Assembly: GCA_003024175.1 (NCBI GenBank)
Contig: MDYQ01000049.1
Location: 1 to 64,000 of the forward strand
DNA: 64,000 nt
Direction of reading: 5' to 3'
DNA from: Planoprotostelium fungivorum
Taxonomy: Eukaryota; Evosea; Variosea; Cavosteliida; Cavosteliaceae
In this document: positions 33,148 through 46,017 of the stretch, in pieces
How positions within the stretch are numbered: the first letter of the stretch is position 1
Layout of the letters: every line of letters starts with the position of its first letter
Made by a program: the position numbers and the translations under genes
Notes under the pieces: model-generated
Told to the model about the DNA's origin: nothing
The model's database searches: none
The model's input: the letters and a program-made list of their open reading frames with translations, nothing else

Positions 33148-35858
33148 TTATGGCCTCCCAAATTGAACTCTGTGGTTCGGTGACTTGTATTCTTTTGCCA
33201 CCATTCGATCGTAGACGGTTCGATAGTGATCTCTCTTCTCTTCGATCTGTCTCTGTATCTCCTCCAGATCGTGACACGCCTTCTCTGCCGAGATAGCTTC
33301 CCGCCACACAAACTCTCTGTATCTGACACGAACATCAGACGTCTCCTCTTCTTTCGTGAAGACTCACGTTGCATCACCCTCTACATCCATACCGTCGAAC
33401 TTGTCTAAATAGATCTTCCCTTCGTGCGGATGAGAGGAGTGGAGACCTTCATTGATGGGTACGAAGATGTCACGGCCCGAATTCTCTCTCAAGTTTCTGC
33501 CGCTCCTCTCTTCTCGGATTGTCCTTCTCTCTTCGGTCTATATGGAATGAGAGGGAGGTCGTGTGTTGGATGACATCACCTCTTGATGGCTGTGGAGTCG
33601 TGATCGATCGTATGTGTTCTTGTTGTCCGTCTTCTGATTCTCTCGTCAGTCGACCAGGAATTTCTCTTCTATAAGATGACCAGAGAGTGCAGGTACAGAT
33701 GATACGAAGAAGATAGTCATGACAAGAGATGAACGATAGACGAAGGTGAAACATTCGAATGAGAAGGAGAGGTTCACCCTTATGTCTTCGTCTCCTGCTT
33801 CTCTCTTGCTCCTCCCGTTCGTATCCACGTTCGATCTCTCCCTCCTCGTTGTAGATGAGCTCGTCGGATCGATTTTCGTCTTCCCCTCTCGCTCCTGCCT
33901 CTCTGTACGTATGTTACGTACGGTCTTAAAGTCGCAAACTCACTGTCCGTGACATCTGATTGACAGGCGGAACAGTCTCTGATCATGGTTTTGGGTTCAT
34001 AAATGGGACCACCCTTCTTGCTCGAATTTTTCCTGAATTTTCGGTCCACATCGCGTTCCCTGGAAACTCGAAATTCCGCGGAAGATTCGACATCTTTCAT
34101 CTTTCAGACGTGGGAAGGGGGGAGAAATAAAATAGAATAAATGATTTCACCTCGGATGTGATCGTACTCTGTGAGGTCTTCATCCGCTGTGATGATCTCA
34201 TCGTCATCGCTCGTGGATGGTGTCTGTAAGATGACTCTGGCCTCCTTCCTCTATTCTCTCATCAGATGACACACTTTCATCATGACGATCGCCATCATCA
34301 TCATCATCCATCACGAACACGATATCCATGAACTCACCACGGGTGTCTTTGCCTTCTTAAAATGAATCGGAGACTTAACAGCCTCGATCATCTCTCTCAG
34401 TCTCTCCTCTTCTCTCCTTCTCTCTTCTTCCACCAGCTCTTCCTCTCTCTTCAGTGCCTCTCTCTTCCTCTCTTCTTCTCTCTGCTTCGTCTCGATTTCG
34501 ATCTTCTGTTGCAGTCTTCTCTCTTCCCTCTTCAGTTCTTCTCTCTTTCTCCTCCTCTCTTCTTCTCTCCTTCTCTTCTCTTCTTCTCTTCTTATTCTAT
34601 CTTCTTCTTCTCTTCTTCTTCTGTCTTCCTCTTCTTCTATCCTTATTCTCTGTTCTTCTTCCTCTCTCCTTGTCCGGTCCTCTTCTTCCCTTCTTATTCT
34701 GTCTTCTTCTCTTCTCATTCTCTTCTCTTCTTCTTCTCTTCTTACTCTCTCTTCTTCTCTATCGATTATCTCTTCTCCTTCTCTCTTTCGATCGGGTCTC
34801 GTTCTTCTGTCTTCTCTTCTCTTCTCTTCTCTCTTCTCATCTCTGCTCGATCTATCTCTTCTTTCGATTCTTACTGTCGTCTCTTCATCCATGGCATCAT
34901 CGTCATCGACTCGTCTCGATGCATGAGATGGATACTGTCTCTCAGCGTAGTTCTTGTTCTCGTTCAGTTGTTCGATGTAATCTGCGTCGGCAAGATCATC
35001 GTAATCACCAACGTGATCGATCCCTCCATCTGCATGCGTTGAGATGAGGAGGAGATATAGACCTACCTTCCATTTTGGATCGTTTGTGATGCTGGGAAGA
35101 ATGTGCCTTTCGATTCTTCTGAGAACATGTGAGTCGATTGGGGAATGATGGAAGATCTCACTCGATCGTCTTTCTTGATTTCGAGATCGTCAATGTCGAA
35201 TAACGATCGAGCGTTGCTGGAAGACAACACTTGTGCACTCTCCATTGGAATGCAGATGGAAGACATTGTAAAGTACAAGATGCAAGGGTGAAGGTTCTCT
35301 GTCACTGATGAATTGATGGGTTGAACCTTGATGGGTCAGGATCGATCGTGATGAGGTGATATACCATCTGAATGATCTTGTGACGATTGAGACGCGAGAA
35401 GGGAGCACCGGTGTGTATAAGTTCTCTCAGATCGAATCGTTCGCCCATCAAGATGGGGAGGCACCTCTTTCCTTCCCATGCCAGAAGAGGTATCTCCTCG
35501 CACTGCCAGCTACTCGTGCTGCGAAAGTGACTCTCGATCACTTCGACACGGAATTTTCCATCTAAATCTTCTTCAAAACGAATCACCGCAAGAATCACCC
35601 ACCTTCTAAAGCCGATATGATGTCAGATGGTGAATACTCTTCGAGGGAAAAGGACAATTCTAAGTGAATCTCATCGTTGATGTCTACTTTTCCCCTCTGT
35701 ATCTTGAGTAGCTTCGAATCTCTCACTTGATCCAACAATCGGAATCGGAAATAGAGGAACCCAAGGAAAGGAGTATCAAGTGAAGGTAAGTCTTTACAGT
35801 AGTGGATTCGCAGTAAGATGTGAAAGAAGACGCCCGTGATGCGCTGATCCTCATCCAT
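33148..35858 (-). CDS. Coiled-coil protein with Arg/Glu-rich central helix, unknown
   Basis: Start MDEDQRITGVFFHILLRIHY. The N-terminal ~190 residues look globular and beta-rich (FLGFLYFRFRLLDQ; EIHLELSFSLEEYSPSDIIS; FRVEVIESHFRSTSSWQCEE; FDLRELIHTGAPFSRLNRHK). A mid exon has ADYIEQLNENKNYAERQYPS, followed by about 150 residues of almost pure Arg/Glu (34320-34870), a single long charged helix. C-terminal exons include ACQSDVTDSE, ELIYNEEGEIERGYEREEQE and a final FVWREAISAEKACHDLEEIQ to NHRVQFGRP. Such single-alpha-helix proteins often act as spacers in cytoskeletal or centrosomal structures; this is inference. The opposite-strand Ser/Phe/Leu frames of 226 and 197 codons are its shadow. Confidence 0.7.
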
Positions 35859-36377
35859 GTTGTTTACGCGCTATTTTTGAATTTCAAGGCCGTTAACGGA
35901 CTCAAAGGCGTTGTAGTTTGCGCGTCTTTCACGTCTCTCACCTGGAGTGATGTTGCCTCTGTTTCTCATGATCACTCGCTAGTGGTCCTGATGAAGTAGT
36001 CTGAGCTCGAATAGAATCTAACATACCTGACATTCCACCCAACAACAGTGACTGTGATGTAACAACAACAGCGACAGTGGTGCAACGACGAACGCGACGG
36101 TGCTGAAGGGTATAGGGACAACATTTTAATTCGATAGAGGTCGTGAGCATCAAGTGGCAGCTGCTGACCGCGGTGTCATGTTGATAGAAGATTACAACCC
36201 AACTGCCAACTCGTAACTGTTGCCGGAAATTTCGTCTAATGTTGGTGCACCTTCTAATGAACTACGCAACTTACCGTAATTCTTCACGTTACTGAACGCT
36301 CCCGCTATCTGTACTGCGACGATTTCCTAATAAACTTTCCTAAATTTCATGTTACGCATTTTACAGCACCAGGAGCA
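35859..36377. other. Divergent intergenic region
   Basis: About 520 bp between divergent genes. No supported coding frame; expected to hold both promoters. Overlapping short frames lack features. Confidence 0.5.
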
Positions 36378-36647
36378 ATGTCACACAACACACGAACAAG
36401 CAACAACAACAACACAACCATGTCGAGCAACAACGAGAAGTTAGGAGAGTTCTCCTCCTCTTACAGCTACCAATCCTACTCTAAGACCAACGACGAGGCA
36501 CCCATCATCAATGGAGAGCACGGATCCACTCAAGGATTCTACGATGGTCAAGGCAAGGCTCACATCACTCAGCAGTCGAAGACTCCCTTTGGAAACGCTC
36601 AGTTGGAATCTGGCGCCAGAGAAACCATCGAGGGAAGGAGGGATTAA
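36378..36647 (+). CDS. Small Asn/Ser/Gln-rich protein, unknown
   Basis: A single exon of 89 codons, MSHNTRTSNNNNTTMSSNNE to SGARETIEGRRD. The first third is Asn/Ser/Thr-rich; the rest has SYQSYSKTNDEAPIINGEHG and GFYDGQGKAHITQQSK. No membrane segment or signal peptide. Well-biased codon use and a clear ATG preceded by an A-rich leader support a real, probably highly expressed, disordered protein. Confidence 0.65.
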   Translation: MSHNTRTSNNNNTTMSSNNEKLGEFSSSYSYQSYSKTNDEAPIINGEHGSTQGFYDGQGKAHITQQSKTPFGNAQLESGARETIEGRRD

Positions 36648-37795
36648 TCACGGTCGATCCGTCCAAAAGAAGAAGAATAGATGAAAGAGATCTTCAAGTT
36701 GATTTGATGACTTAGTTGTGGGTGTTGTGATTGATAATCATCACAGTATGATTCGTGTGGCGAATAGGCGTGACGTATGGTGAAAGACACTGCAGTGATA
36801 CACTGTTGTTTGTATTTACAGACGTCGATCCACACCGGTCCCGTTCCAATCAGAACCTCGGTTCCATCGTCCACACGTGCCACCAGCTGCCAGATCCGTT
36901 CCTCAGCAGCACTTCCTCTTTCTATCGCTTCTGTTGTCACTCGTGGCCAAGACACATTGCAATCTCTCCTCCAGCGTCATTCCGATCTGCAGTTGAAATG
37001 GTGTGGCCCTCCTGATCTGTCTGTTCGGTGCGACATTCCTGCCGCTCTCTCCTCTCTTGTCCATCTCATGTCCTTGCAGCTGCATCTCTCTGTCTAGCGT
37101 GTTGTGATAATGAATCTAGGTCTTTTATAACACATAACACAGTTCCACTCGGCCCAATTGGGGGATGACAACTACGCTTTATCCTTACGCATTCCTAAGG
37201 CGACTGTGCGAAGGTCCAGGTAAGAGCCCCGAGATGCATGGATGGAGAGATCGAATGAGCTCGTCAGCAGCTCCATCGTCTTCAGGTGATTCAGATCGGT
37301 TCCTAACGGTGGGGTGTGGATGCCGTTGAGTCTTCTCTCTCACGCAATATTTGAGAGTACGAGTGTTCCTTCAGACGGATACCGGTGGTGAAGGTGTTCG
37401 TGTGAAATTGAAATGAACGATGATGCGTGGTGATGAGGTTGGGGAACTTAAGGGACGAGTGTGTCTGATTCCAGTGGGGAGGGGCGCTCCATGAGACCTT
37501 CCGTCTTAGGATATCGACCAAGAGCGCTGTCAGCTGATGATGACGACCATTCGAATGGAAGAGAACAATGGACGGCAATTGATCGGCGTCTGGGTGACCG
37601 AAACAAAATGAAGGGGAAACTCGTGACGATTCCGCCTTCTGATGGTCGCAATTCAGTCTCTTCCTTCCATCAGACATGCACACATGCACGTCCAGCGTGA
37701 CCTGTCCAAGACAACCAGATTCGATTGTAGTTCCTCATTTCTCATTCGGTTGAAACACCCTCCTGAGAGAGACACAGTCGGCAGCACAGTGCGCG
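36648..37795. other. Long intergenic stretch with unconvincing frames
   Basis: About 1.15 kb. A minus-strand frame at 36903-37085 (MQLQGHEMDKRGESGRNVAP) with a nearby open stretch VTTEAIERGSAAEERIWQLV could be a small two-exon gene, but the implied intron is very short and there is no family match. A plus-strand Ser/Leu-rich frame overlaps it. Nothing else supported. Confidence 0.4.
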
Positions 37796-40700
37796 ATGCG
37801 GAAAGACAAGAAAGATGATAAGTCGAAGGACGGGCTCCTCAACTCTGTTCCCGATGAAGAACAAGATCAGCCGGAGAGAGAGTTTCGATTGGAAATGCCA
37901 ACGAGAACGCTGAGCCGGGGGAACCTGAAGAGCAACAATGGCGCAGGTCCTGCCATCCAGAACGAGATATCGATTCCCATTGAAGTCGAAGCGGGTGAGT
38001 TTGGAAATCATGTTACACCTTTCGTGTCGCTCAAAGACGTGATCTGAACGATTCTTTAGAAGAAGCCGTCGAGGAGGTGGAAGTCAAACCGAGTGCCGCC
38101 AGCCTGTGGTTCAATAACAAAGGGAATTCATTTCTCTCATTATTTCCAAAGAGAGAATATTACCGCACGAGGCCCTTCAAGAACGTGGTCAAATCGGTGG
38201 TGGCTTATCTGCTGTGCACTCTGTGCACTTTCATCACGCCTGTCGCTCAAACTCTGGGAGAGTTTAATTTCCTCGCCTCTGCGGCTATGATTTTTGTGGA
38301 TATGGATCTCTCCATGGGAGGTATATTTGAGGTAATGTCACATACATCCACATAGCCAACGTCGATCATATCCATCGCACGGACTTTCATGTCGTGCATC
38401 TATCTTTATTCTTTTCGTCGTCTCTCACGAACATCCATCGTGGGTCGACACATGTCATATCAGCACAAGCCATTCGATCATCGTTGCATTCGAAGACATA
38501 CACTCACTCGAGACACAGAGATTCTGGATCTCCGTCTTAGTCATGGGAGTCACCTTCATCTGTTCGTGGGGAACTCTTGTGACCTACCAATCATCCGGTG
38601 ATCCATCATCTCATTTGCACTTAATTTCGTTTTATTTCCTCTTCTCTCGACCACACCCTCTTCTCTCGACCACTCCCTCTTCTCACCGTCTCATGTCTTC
38701 GTCATCTCATCCTCTTTCTCATCTGATTGAAGGTATCATCATGCTGACATGGATCGTGTCTTTCACCTTCTGCATGTCATGGATGAGAGCCAAATTCAAC
38801 GTCAGATGGACTTCACCCATATCAAACGCCTTAGAGGTCTTCTTCCTCACAGTCATCGTAGGGTGAGTGTCTCCCTTGTCCCATCACCCTCATCTCTCAT
38901 CGTCGTGACACATCTCTCATCTTCTTCATCATGCACTCTCATCATCACATGTCTGACCTCTTAAAGACATCGTAACATGTTGAAACGAGATTTCGAGTTC
39001 AGCACGTTCGTCCTTCCGTTTGGATTGGCGACCATTGTGGGAGTCATCATCTGTCTCGTGGTCACTGCCGTTGTCTTTCCGTTCAGTTCCACACAACTCT
39101 TGCAGAGAGAACTGGTCACCACGTTCATCAACATCAACAAATTACTCGAGCTCAACATCCGGTGAGTCAGTCTACAACCTGCCACGTCGTTCTTCTACAA
39201 CGAGACATGAGTTTGAATTATGAGATCTTGTGATTTGTCTCACTACAACGAGACGTTTCGGTGGATACTGATGATGAGGACAGATGCTTCGCTTTAGAGG
39301 CGACACCGAAGGAGATACAAGATGTAGGAACCGCACGTAACGCAGTGGACACCAACTCCACTAAATTGGCCAACTACCTCCACGACGCCAAGATGGAGGT
39401 GAGACATCGTCCCTCTCATCATCTCTCCCTCCCTCATCATCATCAACAACATCATCAACATCATCATGATCTCCACTCACTCCCTTCAGATCTCCCGCAG
39501 TTACTTTTCCAACGATCAGAAGAAGAAATTCATCTTCCTCGTCCGTCAGCTGCTCGTACAGAGCACCGCCATGACTTCCTGCTTCACGAAAGACACGAAG
39601 AATACGAGAAAGAACGACGTTCTCCGAAACTTTGTCATTGCCGTGACGCCCTCCATCAAATCACTCGTTGTCGTCTGCCAGCGGGCCGCCGAACTTTTGA
39701 CCGACTTCTTTGATTCAGATGGTTCAGATTTCGAGCCTCAAGTGTGGTCGGATATTTTGGCCGAACTGGACAAGGAGGCTGAAGTGCTGAGGGAGGTCAC
39801 GTCAGAGGTGAGTGGAGTGGTCACGTGACCGGAAGAACGGAAGAATCGGTTGACATGGAGACAGGCGGCGGAGACGATGTCATCTATTTCTCCGGTCATT
39901 TTATCTGCGAAGGGGCACAAACGCATTCGCAGTTTCGGAAATTTGGAGAATTTAGAGATGGAGACTCTTCTGCAAGGTCAGCAGCAGGCCCAGCAGGAGG
40001 ATGAGGTGAATCTCGCGGATATTTCGTGGATATTTCGTGACCGTCTACAACGAGCCACGAATGAAAGAGGATGGGAACGGTTTCTGACGAGAGACAGATG
40101 ACGCAGCAGAGCAACGCATCGTGGGAGGCCATCTTCCGTGTCAACTTTTTCGTCGCTTCTTGTGATCGATTGACGGTTGACTTCCAGAAAGTGAGTCGCA
40201 TGCGACACATCTCATCACGATCATCCCTCATCATCTCATCTCCACCTCTTTGATCAGCACATCATCATCCCAAGCATCACGATCACATCATCACGATCAT
40301 CATCCCATCCATCACGATCATCTCATCGTGATCACGAACTCACTCGACCTCAGGTCCTCAAATACATGCTCGATCTCCAGAAGGAGAACATGGGCCGCAA
40401 GAGAATCCAACTTCCCATCTGGCTCTCCAAATTCCGAAAGCCAAAAGACAAGAACGCGAAACGCGTCGACGAGACGGAATCCGCCCCCCTCTCCTCCAAC
40501 ATGGAGTACAGAGACAACCGAGCGAAGGATTTAGACAGCCGCAGGATCAGGAGAAGTCAGAGTCTGGCCGACTCGCTGCAAGAGTCTCTGACAGAGTCCG
40601 ATGCAGAAGAAGCGTCGAAGAGTCTCCGAGCGAGGTGGGAAATTCGTGGAGAATCCGTGGAGAATGTGTGGGAATTTGGGTGACGCGTGGGACAGATTGA

Positions 40701-42073
40701 GGAAAATGCCCAGCTCGGCGGCGATCGTGGGAGAGCAGACGAGAGAGAATTCGAAGACCTTGGGTTACAGGATCTGGACCATCACGACCTTCTTCACCCA
40801 TACGAACGAGGTAAGATATCTCATGAGATGTCATCATGATCATGATGTCGTCGTGACATAATGGTGATGAGCGGTATGATGTCGTGACGGATGTCGTAAT
40901 GACATGCGTGACAGGTGGTCTTTGCGTTCAAGACGGCGCTTGCCATCTATCTAGCGGCACTCCTCTTCTTCCTTCCTCAGACGCAAGCCTTCTGGGATAA
41001 CATCCGTGCTGAATGGACACTCTTCACCGTGAGTGAATGTCATCATGCGACATCATCTCGTGATCGCGATCGTCTATCATCATGATCATGATCATCATCT
41101 CAGTCGATCATCATATTATCATCACATCGATGAGATCGATCACCTCGTCATCGCGATCGCGATCATCATCCATCTCTCCATCACCGTCACCTTCCCTCAT
41201 CTCCTTCAGATTACCGCCCTTACATCCATGACCGTGGGCGGGAACACCCTCCCCTCCCTCTACCGTGTTGGTGGTACCATCGTTGGTGCCCTGTGGGCAG
41301 TCGCATCATGGACCATTTTTCCTGGAAATCGTCTCGGTCTCCTATTCATGAGCACACTCTTTGCATGGCCCATGTTCCACATGAAATTGAACACGGCTTA
41401 TCCCAGAGTCGGGTCCGTAGGTGAGTCACCCCGGCGGCCGCGATAAACCCTAAAACCAGCAGGTCTGACCACTTACATCATCATTCTGTACGGAAAGTAC
41501 AACGGTTTCGTAAACTTTAAGAAGGTGTCTTCGGAAGGGCAGGAGATCACAGATTCAATCGAAGCACTCGCCATCAAGAGATCCTTCTGCATTCTGTTTG
41601 GTATTCTGATGGTCTTCCTCATCAACCGTTTCGTCATGCCACATTTGGCCAGGAAAGATCTGAGAATCATGATATCGAAGACGCTCCACTTGACTTCGGA
41701 GGTGAGATTTTTTGGCGGGAAAAAATGGCGGGAAAATTTCGGCGGGAAACTGAAAGGTCATCAGGTGTTCGGTTTGGTGACGTCACAGTTCCTCCAGAAG
41801 GATAAAGATTCCAAGGGCCTCAAGGTGAAACGAAAAATTTCCCGCCATTTCTCTCATCCTCGTTGTAGACGGCCAGTCAGTTGGCACAGAAGATTCAGAT
41901 GCACATTTCTGAAGAAAAGGCACTCATCGCAGCTGCCATCAACGAACCCCGACTGAAAGGTCCGTTCCCCTACAAGTTGTACGTAGAGTACGTATCCTCT
42001 CTCCAATTCCTCCTCGACCGTATTCTCACCCTCAAACTCATCATCGCCGGTGACTTCAGGTGATCATCATCCT

Positions 42074-42106
<33 letters not shown>

Positions 42107-42653
42107 GTCTCGTCATCGATCGATCATCGTCATCCATCGATCATCATATCATCATATCATCATATCATCACCATCATCACAGTCGATCATCATCATCATC
42201 ATCACTCTCCCCCCTCACATCATCCAGCCCCGACGTCCGAAAGAACATCATCAACCCCCTCAATGGAATGAGAAAAGAGATGACCACCAACATCTTCATG
42301 CTCCTGTGGATCATGGCTGAAGCCGTTCGATCGAAGACTCCGATGCCGCAGCATCTGCCCAACGCAATGAAGGCGAGAAATGAACTCATATCTGCCTTTC
42401 AGAAGCTGCCGACGGTGCAGTTGGGTGAGATCAGGGAGGAGCAGGTGAGGGAGAGATGGAGGGGGGAGGCTGATGAGGTGGACAGGTGGAAGATTATCTG
42501 TTGTTCTGTGCGTATGTAGAGTCGCAGAAAGATCTCATCATCGAAATCCACAAGATGGTTGGGCTAGTCAAGGTGACCACATCATCATCATCGTCTTCAA
42601 ACATCATCATGATGATGTTCTCAATGGATGAATACGATTGTGCACAATGCTGA
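37796..42653 (+). CDS. FUSC / BRE4-like large membrane protein (aromatic-acid-exporter type)
   Basis: About 17 exons. The hydrophilic N-terminus MRKDKKDDKSKDGLLNSVPD is followed by a first membrane bundle: FKNVVKSVVAYLLCTLCTFI, FLASAAMIFVDMDLSMGGIF, TFICSWGTLVTYQSS, TWIVSFTFCMSWMRAKFNVR and FGLATIVGVIICLVVTAVVF. A long cytosolic region follows with KKKFIFLVRQLLVQSTAMTS and a basic/acidic stretch (RRIRRSQSLADSLQESLTES). The second bundle starts VVFAFKTALAIYLAALLFFL and contains YRVGGTIVGALWAVASWTIF, the conserved FUSC 'R..GT..Ga..a' element. A C-terminal helical domain follows. The 5+5 TM layout is that of fungal BRE4 and plant/bacterial FUSC proteins, likely exporters of organic anions. The last exon ends in a His-free Ser run and DEYDCAQC. 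Confidence 0.8.
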
Positions 42654-42827
42654 CATACATGATACAGTTGATGTATGGAGAGAAGAAGATTTTGTACAGA
42701 GAGAGGCACTTTGCATAGTCATCGAGAATAAATCGTCCGTCTTTACTTTTATTCGCAATAGGAAGAGAAGTATTTCTTGTCCTATTACGACACTTGTTTG
42801 TCTAACAAGCACCGACCGATAGAGAAG

Positions 42828-45586
42828 ATGCAGAGGGCCAGACTCCTCTTCCTTGTGGTTCTGTGGACTGCCATCGTCGCTGACGACTGTTTCTTTCTGG
42901 ATAGCTGCAATGCAACACTGGCTTCAGTTGAGGTGAGACCTCTGAACGATGCTGTTGTCTGAGGGGTTTGTCAGCCGAGATGTTGGAATTGTAGTTCAGG
43001 ACAGAGTCTTCCGACAGCCACTTCTTCTCTCATTTTCCAATCGCTGAAGACCGATGAGCTCCCCATCAACTTGGGTTCTCTGGCAGTCAAAGACATCACC
43101 ATTCGTGACAGGTGCATCAAGGCATTTTCACTCTGAAATGTTAGTCCACCTGTTTACCCTCCTTCAGCCGATTGACTTGGGAACAATCAAACGTCTCTTC
43201 CATCTCTTTCGCTGTGCGTGGCTCCTCTCTCGAGCTGATCGATTCCAAAATCCTTGTCCAACAAGATTTCTCCGTCAACTTGGATAGCGATGCCCCATAT
43301 TCGAGCATAGAATTGTCCAATTCAACTCTGATCAGCAACACATCATCCTTTCATCGTGCACAGATCCTCTTCTCTGGAGACAACCAACCGAACACCATCA
43401 GCTCCACCTTCACTCGTTTCACCAAGGGAAATCTAGACATTGGATCGGACATCGTTTGGAACGGACATTTGGACGTATCGTCATCTTTCTTGCGCGTCAT
43501 CGGAGGGGGCTTCCAGATCAGCTCTCAACTCTCTACGACTTCTTGGACCATTCACAACTCGACGCTGATGGATGCCGTCCTCACCTTCCAATTTCCCATC
43601 ACAATGGAGGAGGTCAAATCATCATCCCCCGGATCCAGCACGATCGACTTTGCATCTGGAGCTTCCATCGTCAACTCTTCCATCGATTACCTATACCATT
43701 GCAATGGATGCAACGTGTCCAACTCCATCCTCTTCAAGATTCCAGTCCGCTCTACCCTCCGTCTCAGTGGTCTCATCCAACTGCTGGCCCAATCGTGCGT
43801 AAGCACCACCATCGAGGGCTCTCCCGGTCTCGTCATGCGATCCACCAGCCGCATCGACATCATCGGTTCGACACTCATTGGGAACATGACTTGGTATGCT
43901 CCAAGGATCTTTCTATCCAGCACCGAAATCGGCAAACCATCAACCCACGCGATGACATCAGATGAGAGCTCCGGCTCATTCCACGCCGACACCATCCAAA
44001 TCTTCGACTGCGCGATCGAGGGCTCATGGTCTTTCATCGGTCAAGAGAGCACCATCAGTCAGGTCACAGGCTCTTCATCCATCCATCTGGCAGGACACTG
44101 GAGCCGATTCTACTCCGTCCATGCGAAACATCTCATCATGGATGAGATCGATGTGTCCACCGATGCCAACATCGACGTCGATCAACTCACCATCGGCCGT
44201 CTCATCATCTCGAACTCGTTGGACTTCATCACGTTGGGTCCATCGACCTCTTACACCATCCTCCGTCTCTTCCTGAGAGTCATCGACCTGGAGAATTCAC
44301 TCAAGCCGGTCCGAGGCGGAATTCCGACCCGTTTCTTCGGAAAGTTGGAATCCAAATCGGACTGCTCGGAATCCACTGGGAATTCCAGCGTATTGGTCAG
44401 CCACGACTCCACTGCCCTCTACGTAACCTACGTACCTCCACCCCCCGCCGTGACGTACGGTTGGTCGGACGGCGTCCATACGTACATACGTCTGTCCGCA
44501 CAGGACCAATCCACTTCCCACTGCACAGACGACCTCCTCTTCTACCACGACCTCCTCGTTGTAGATGAACGCGGTCGATCCCGCACCATCACCTCGAAAG
44601 ACTTATCGAAGCCGCTGGGAGACACAGACTACACCTACAAATTCGAAGCTCTATCAGACGAAGACAGCTGCACTCGCAAACGATTGACGATCCATTTGAA
44701 GCAGAAAGAAGGAGAGGCCGTCACAGAGGAGAGAGAGGTGGATCTGTTGCCTGGGGACGTCGTCGAGAACCAGTACTACCCCTGGGGCAACTACAACGAG
44801 ACAGACTTCTGGATGGGAGCCCTCGGTGGATCTGATTCCGGGAAAATTCACGTTCTGTGGAACGCAACGCGAAAGCCTCAAGCTTGTGGCTACGCGGCCA
44901 AATTCTTCAAGTTCGACGGTGGACGGGCCGCAATTGCAACTGGAGACACCACGATCACAGCTGCCTCGGCTGATCGATCAGACTGCCCCCGCGCGGCCGT
45001 CGCAGCCCTCCCGGCAGTCTCCATCACCTTCACGAAGGAGGGTGAGACCCTGGAGAGCCGGCCGTACGTACCGTACGCATCGGCCTATTACTCCCCGGAC
45101 GATTTCTTCCCACGGTTACTCGCCGTGTCACCTTCCATCACACCAGAAGATTCAGAGTTGATCATGGATGTGTCCATCGATGATGAGAAGGCATGGTGGA
45201 AATTGAAGCGAAGTCCATCGGTCGATTGTCCCTGCGGTACGTACGTTACGTACGTACGCTTATACCACACGAACGGGACGTGGTCCGCATCGGTGGCTGT
45301 GACTGCCGATTACAACCTCATCGAGCTGCATTATGGAACGTACACCATGTATACAACCGGAGCTTGTGCCTTGAAGCAGCCTGAAGCCCTTCAAGAGAGA
45401 ATCGGAGGATATGGTAAGACGGTGAAGAGAGACATTCGATTGGACCAGCCGAGCGGGTCGAAATCAAGGTGGATCATCATCGGAGCGGTGGCAGGGGCAA
45501 TCGTCGTCTTTGCCGTTATTGTCATCGCGATCGTCATCGTCATGAGGAGGAGAGGACAGAGGGTTCAGTATCAGACTTTGAATTGA
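42828..45586 (+). CDS. Type I membrane protein, family A/B/C member A
   Basis: Signal peptide MQRARLLFLVVLWTAIVADD, then a short Cys exon, a 94-bp block shared with member B, and one very long exon (43180-45586). The N-terminal ~350 residues have recurring Ser/Thr/Asn beta strands (SSIELSNSTLISNTSSFHRA; FCIEGSW-like turns) that look like a right-handed beta-helix. A conserved membrane-proximal region follows: VRGGIPTRFFGKLESKSDCS, ALYVTYVPPPPAVTYGWSDG, DLLVVDERGRSR, LLPGDVVENQYYPWGNYNET and DFWMGALGG. Then comes a Cys-rich CPCGTYVTYVRLYHTNGTW ... GGYGKTVKRDIRL, one TM (WIIIGAVAGAIVVFAVIVIA) and a short basic tail RRRGQRVQYQTLN. Many N-glycosylation sequons. Probably a surface receptor or adhesin; no known family recognised. 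Stop is followed by ATAAAT. Confidence 0.8.
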
Positions 45587-46017
45587 TAAATATCGTGGAT
45601 GATCTGAGAAGACGAGTTCTTCTCATGTTTGTTTCTGTGTAGCGTTCGTCCGATTTCTTTTTCCACCGAGTTGTCCCGTTGGATGACCTGCAGACACTCT
45701 CACTACTCGTCGATCAGACCAGCAATCGTTGTCAGGAACACATTCACTTCTTATCGTTATGTTCGTTATAGTCGGCCGACTACAACGAACATTCAGAGGC
45801 GAATAGATCACTCGTATCCCATGTATAGAAAGGACATTCATTCTTCTCCTCTTTATCCATCCATCTTATCCATCACTCTCACCGGAGATTCAACGGTCTG
45901 CCTTCGTCAGAGAACCCTTTCTGAACCGCCGGATCACTTCGGTCGTTAACATTCGTGCATTACATTAGTCCGTCTCATCATCGTCAGGACAATGTGGAGT
46001 GCAGAGAATCAGATCGT
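45587..46017. other. Convergent intergenic region
   Basis: About 430 bp between the stops of member A and the BTB gene; 3' UTRs expected. No supported gene. Confidence 0.5.

Noticed and set aside
34362-35047. Two long plus-strand Ser/Phe/Leu-rich frames (226 and 197 codons)
   Set aside because: They are the complement of the Arg/Glu-rich helix of the minus-strand coiled-coil gene; low-complexity shadow.
36644-37097. Overlapping plus- and minus-strand frames of about 60-106 codons
   Set aside because: Competing frames with no clear splice model, motif or codon preference; left as intergenic.
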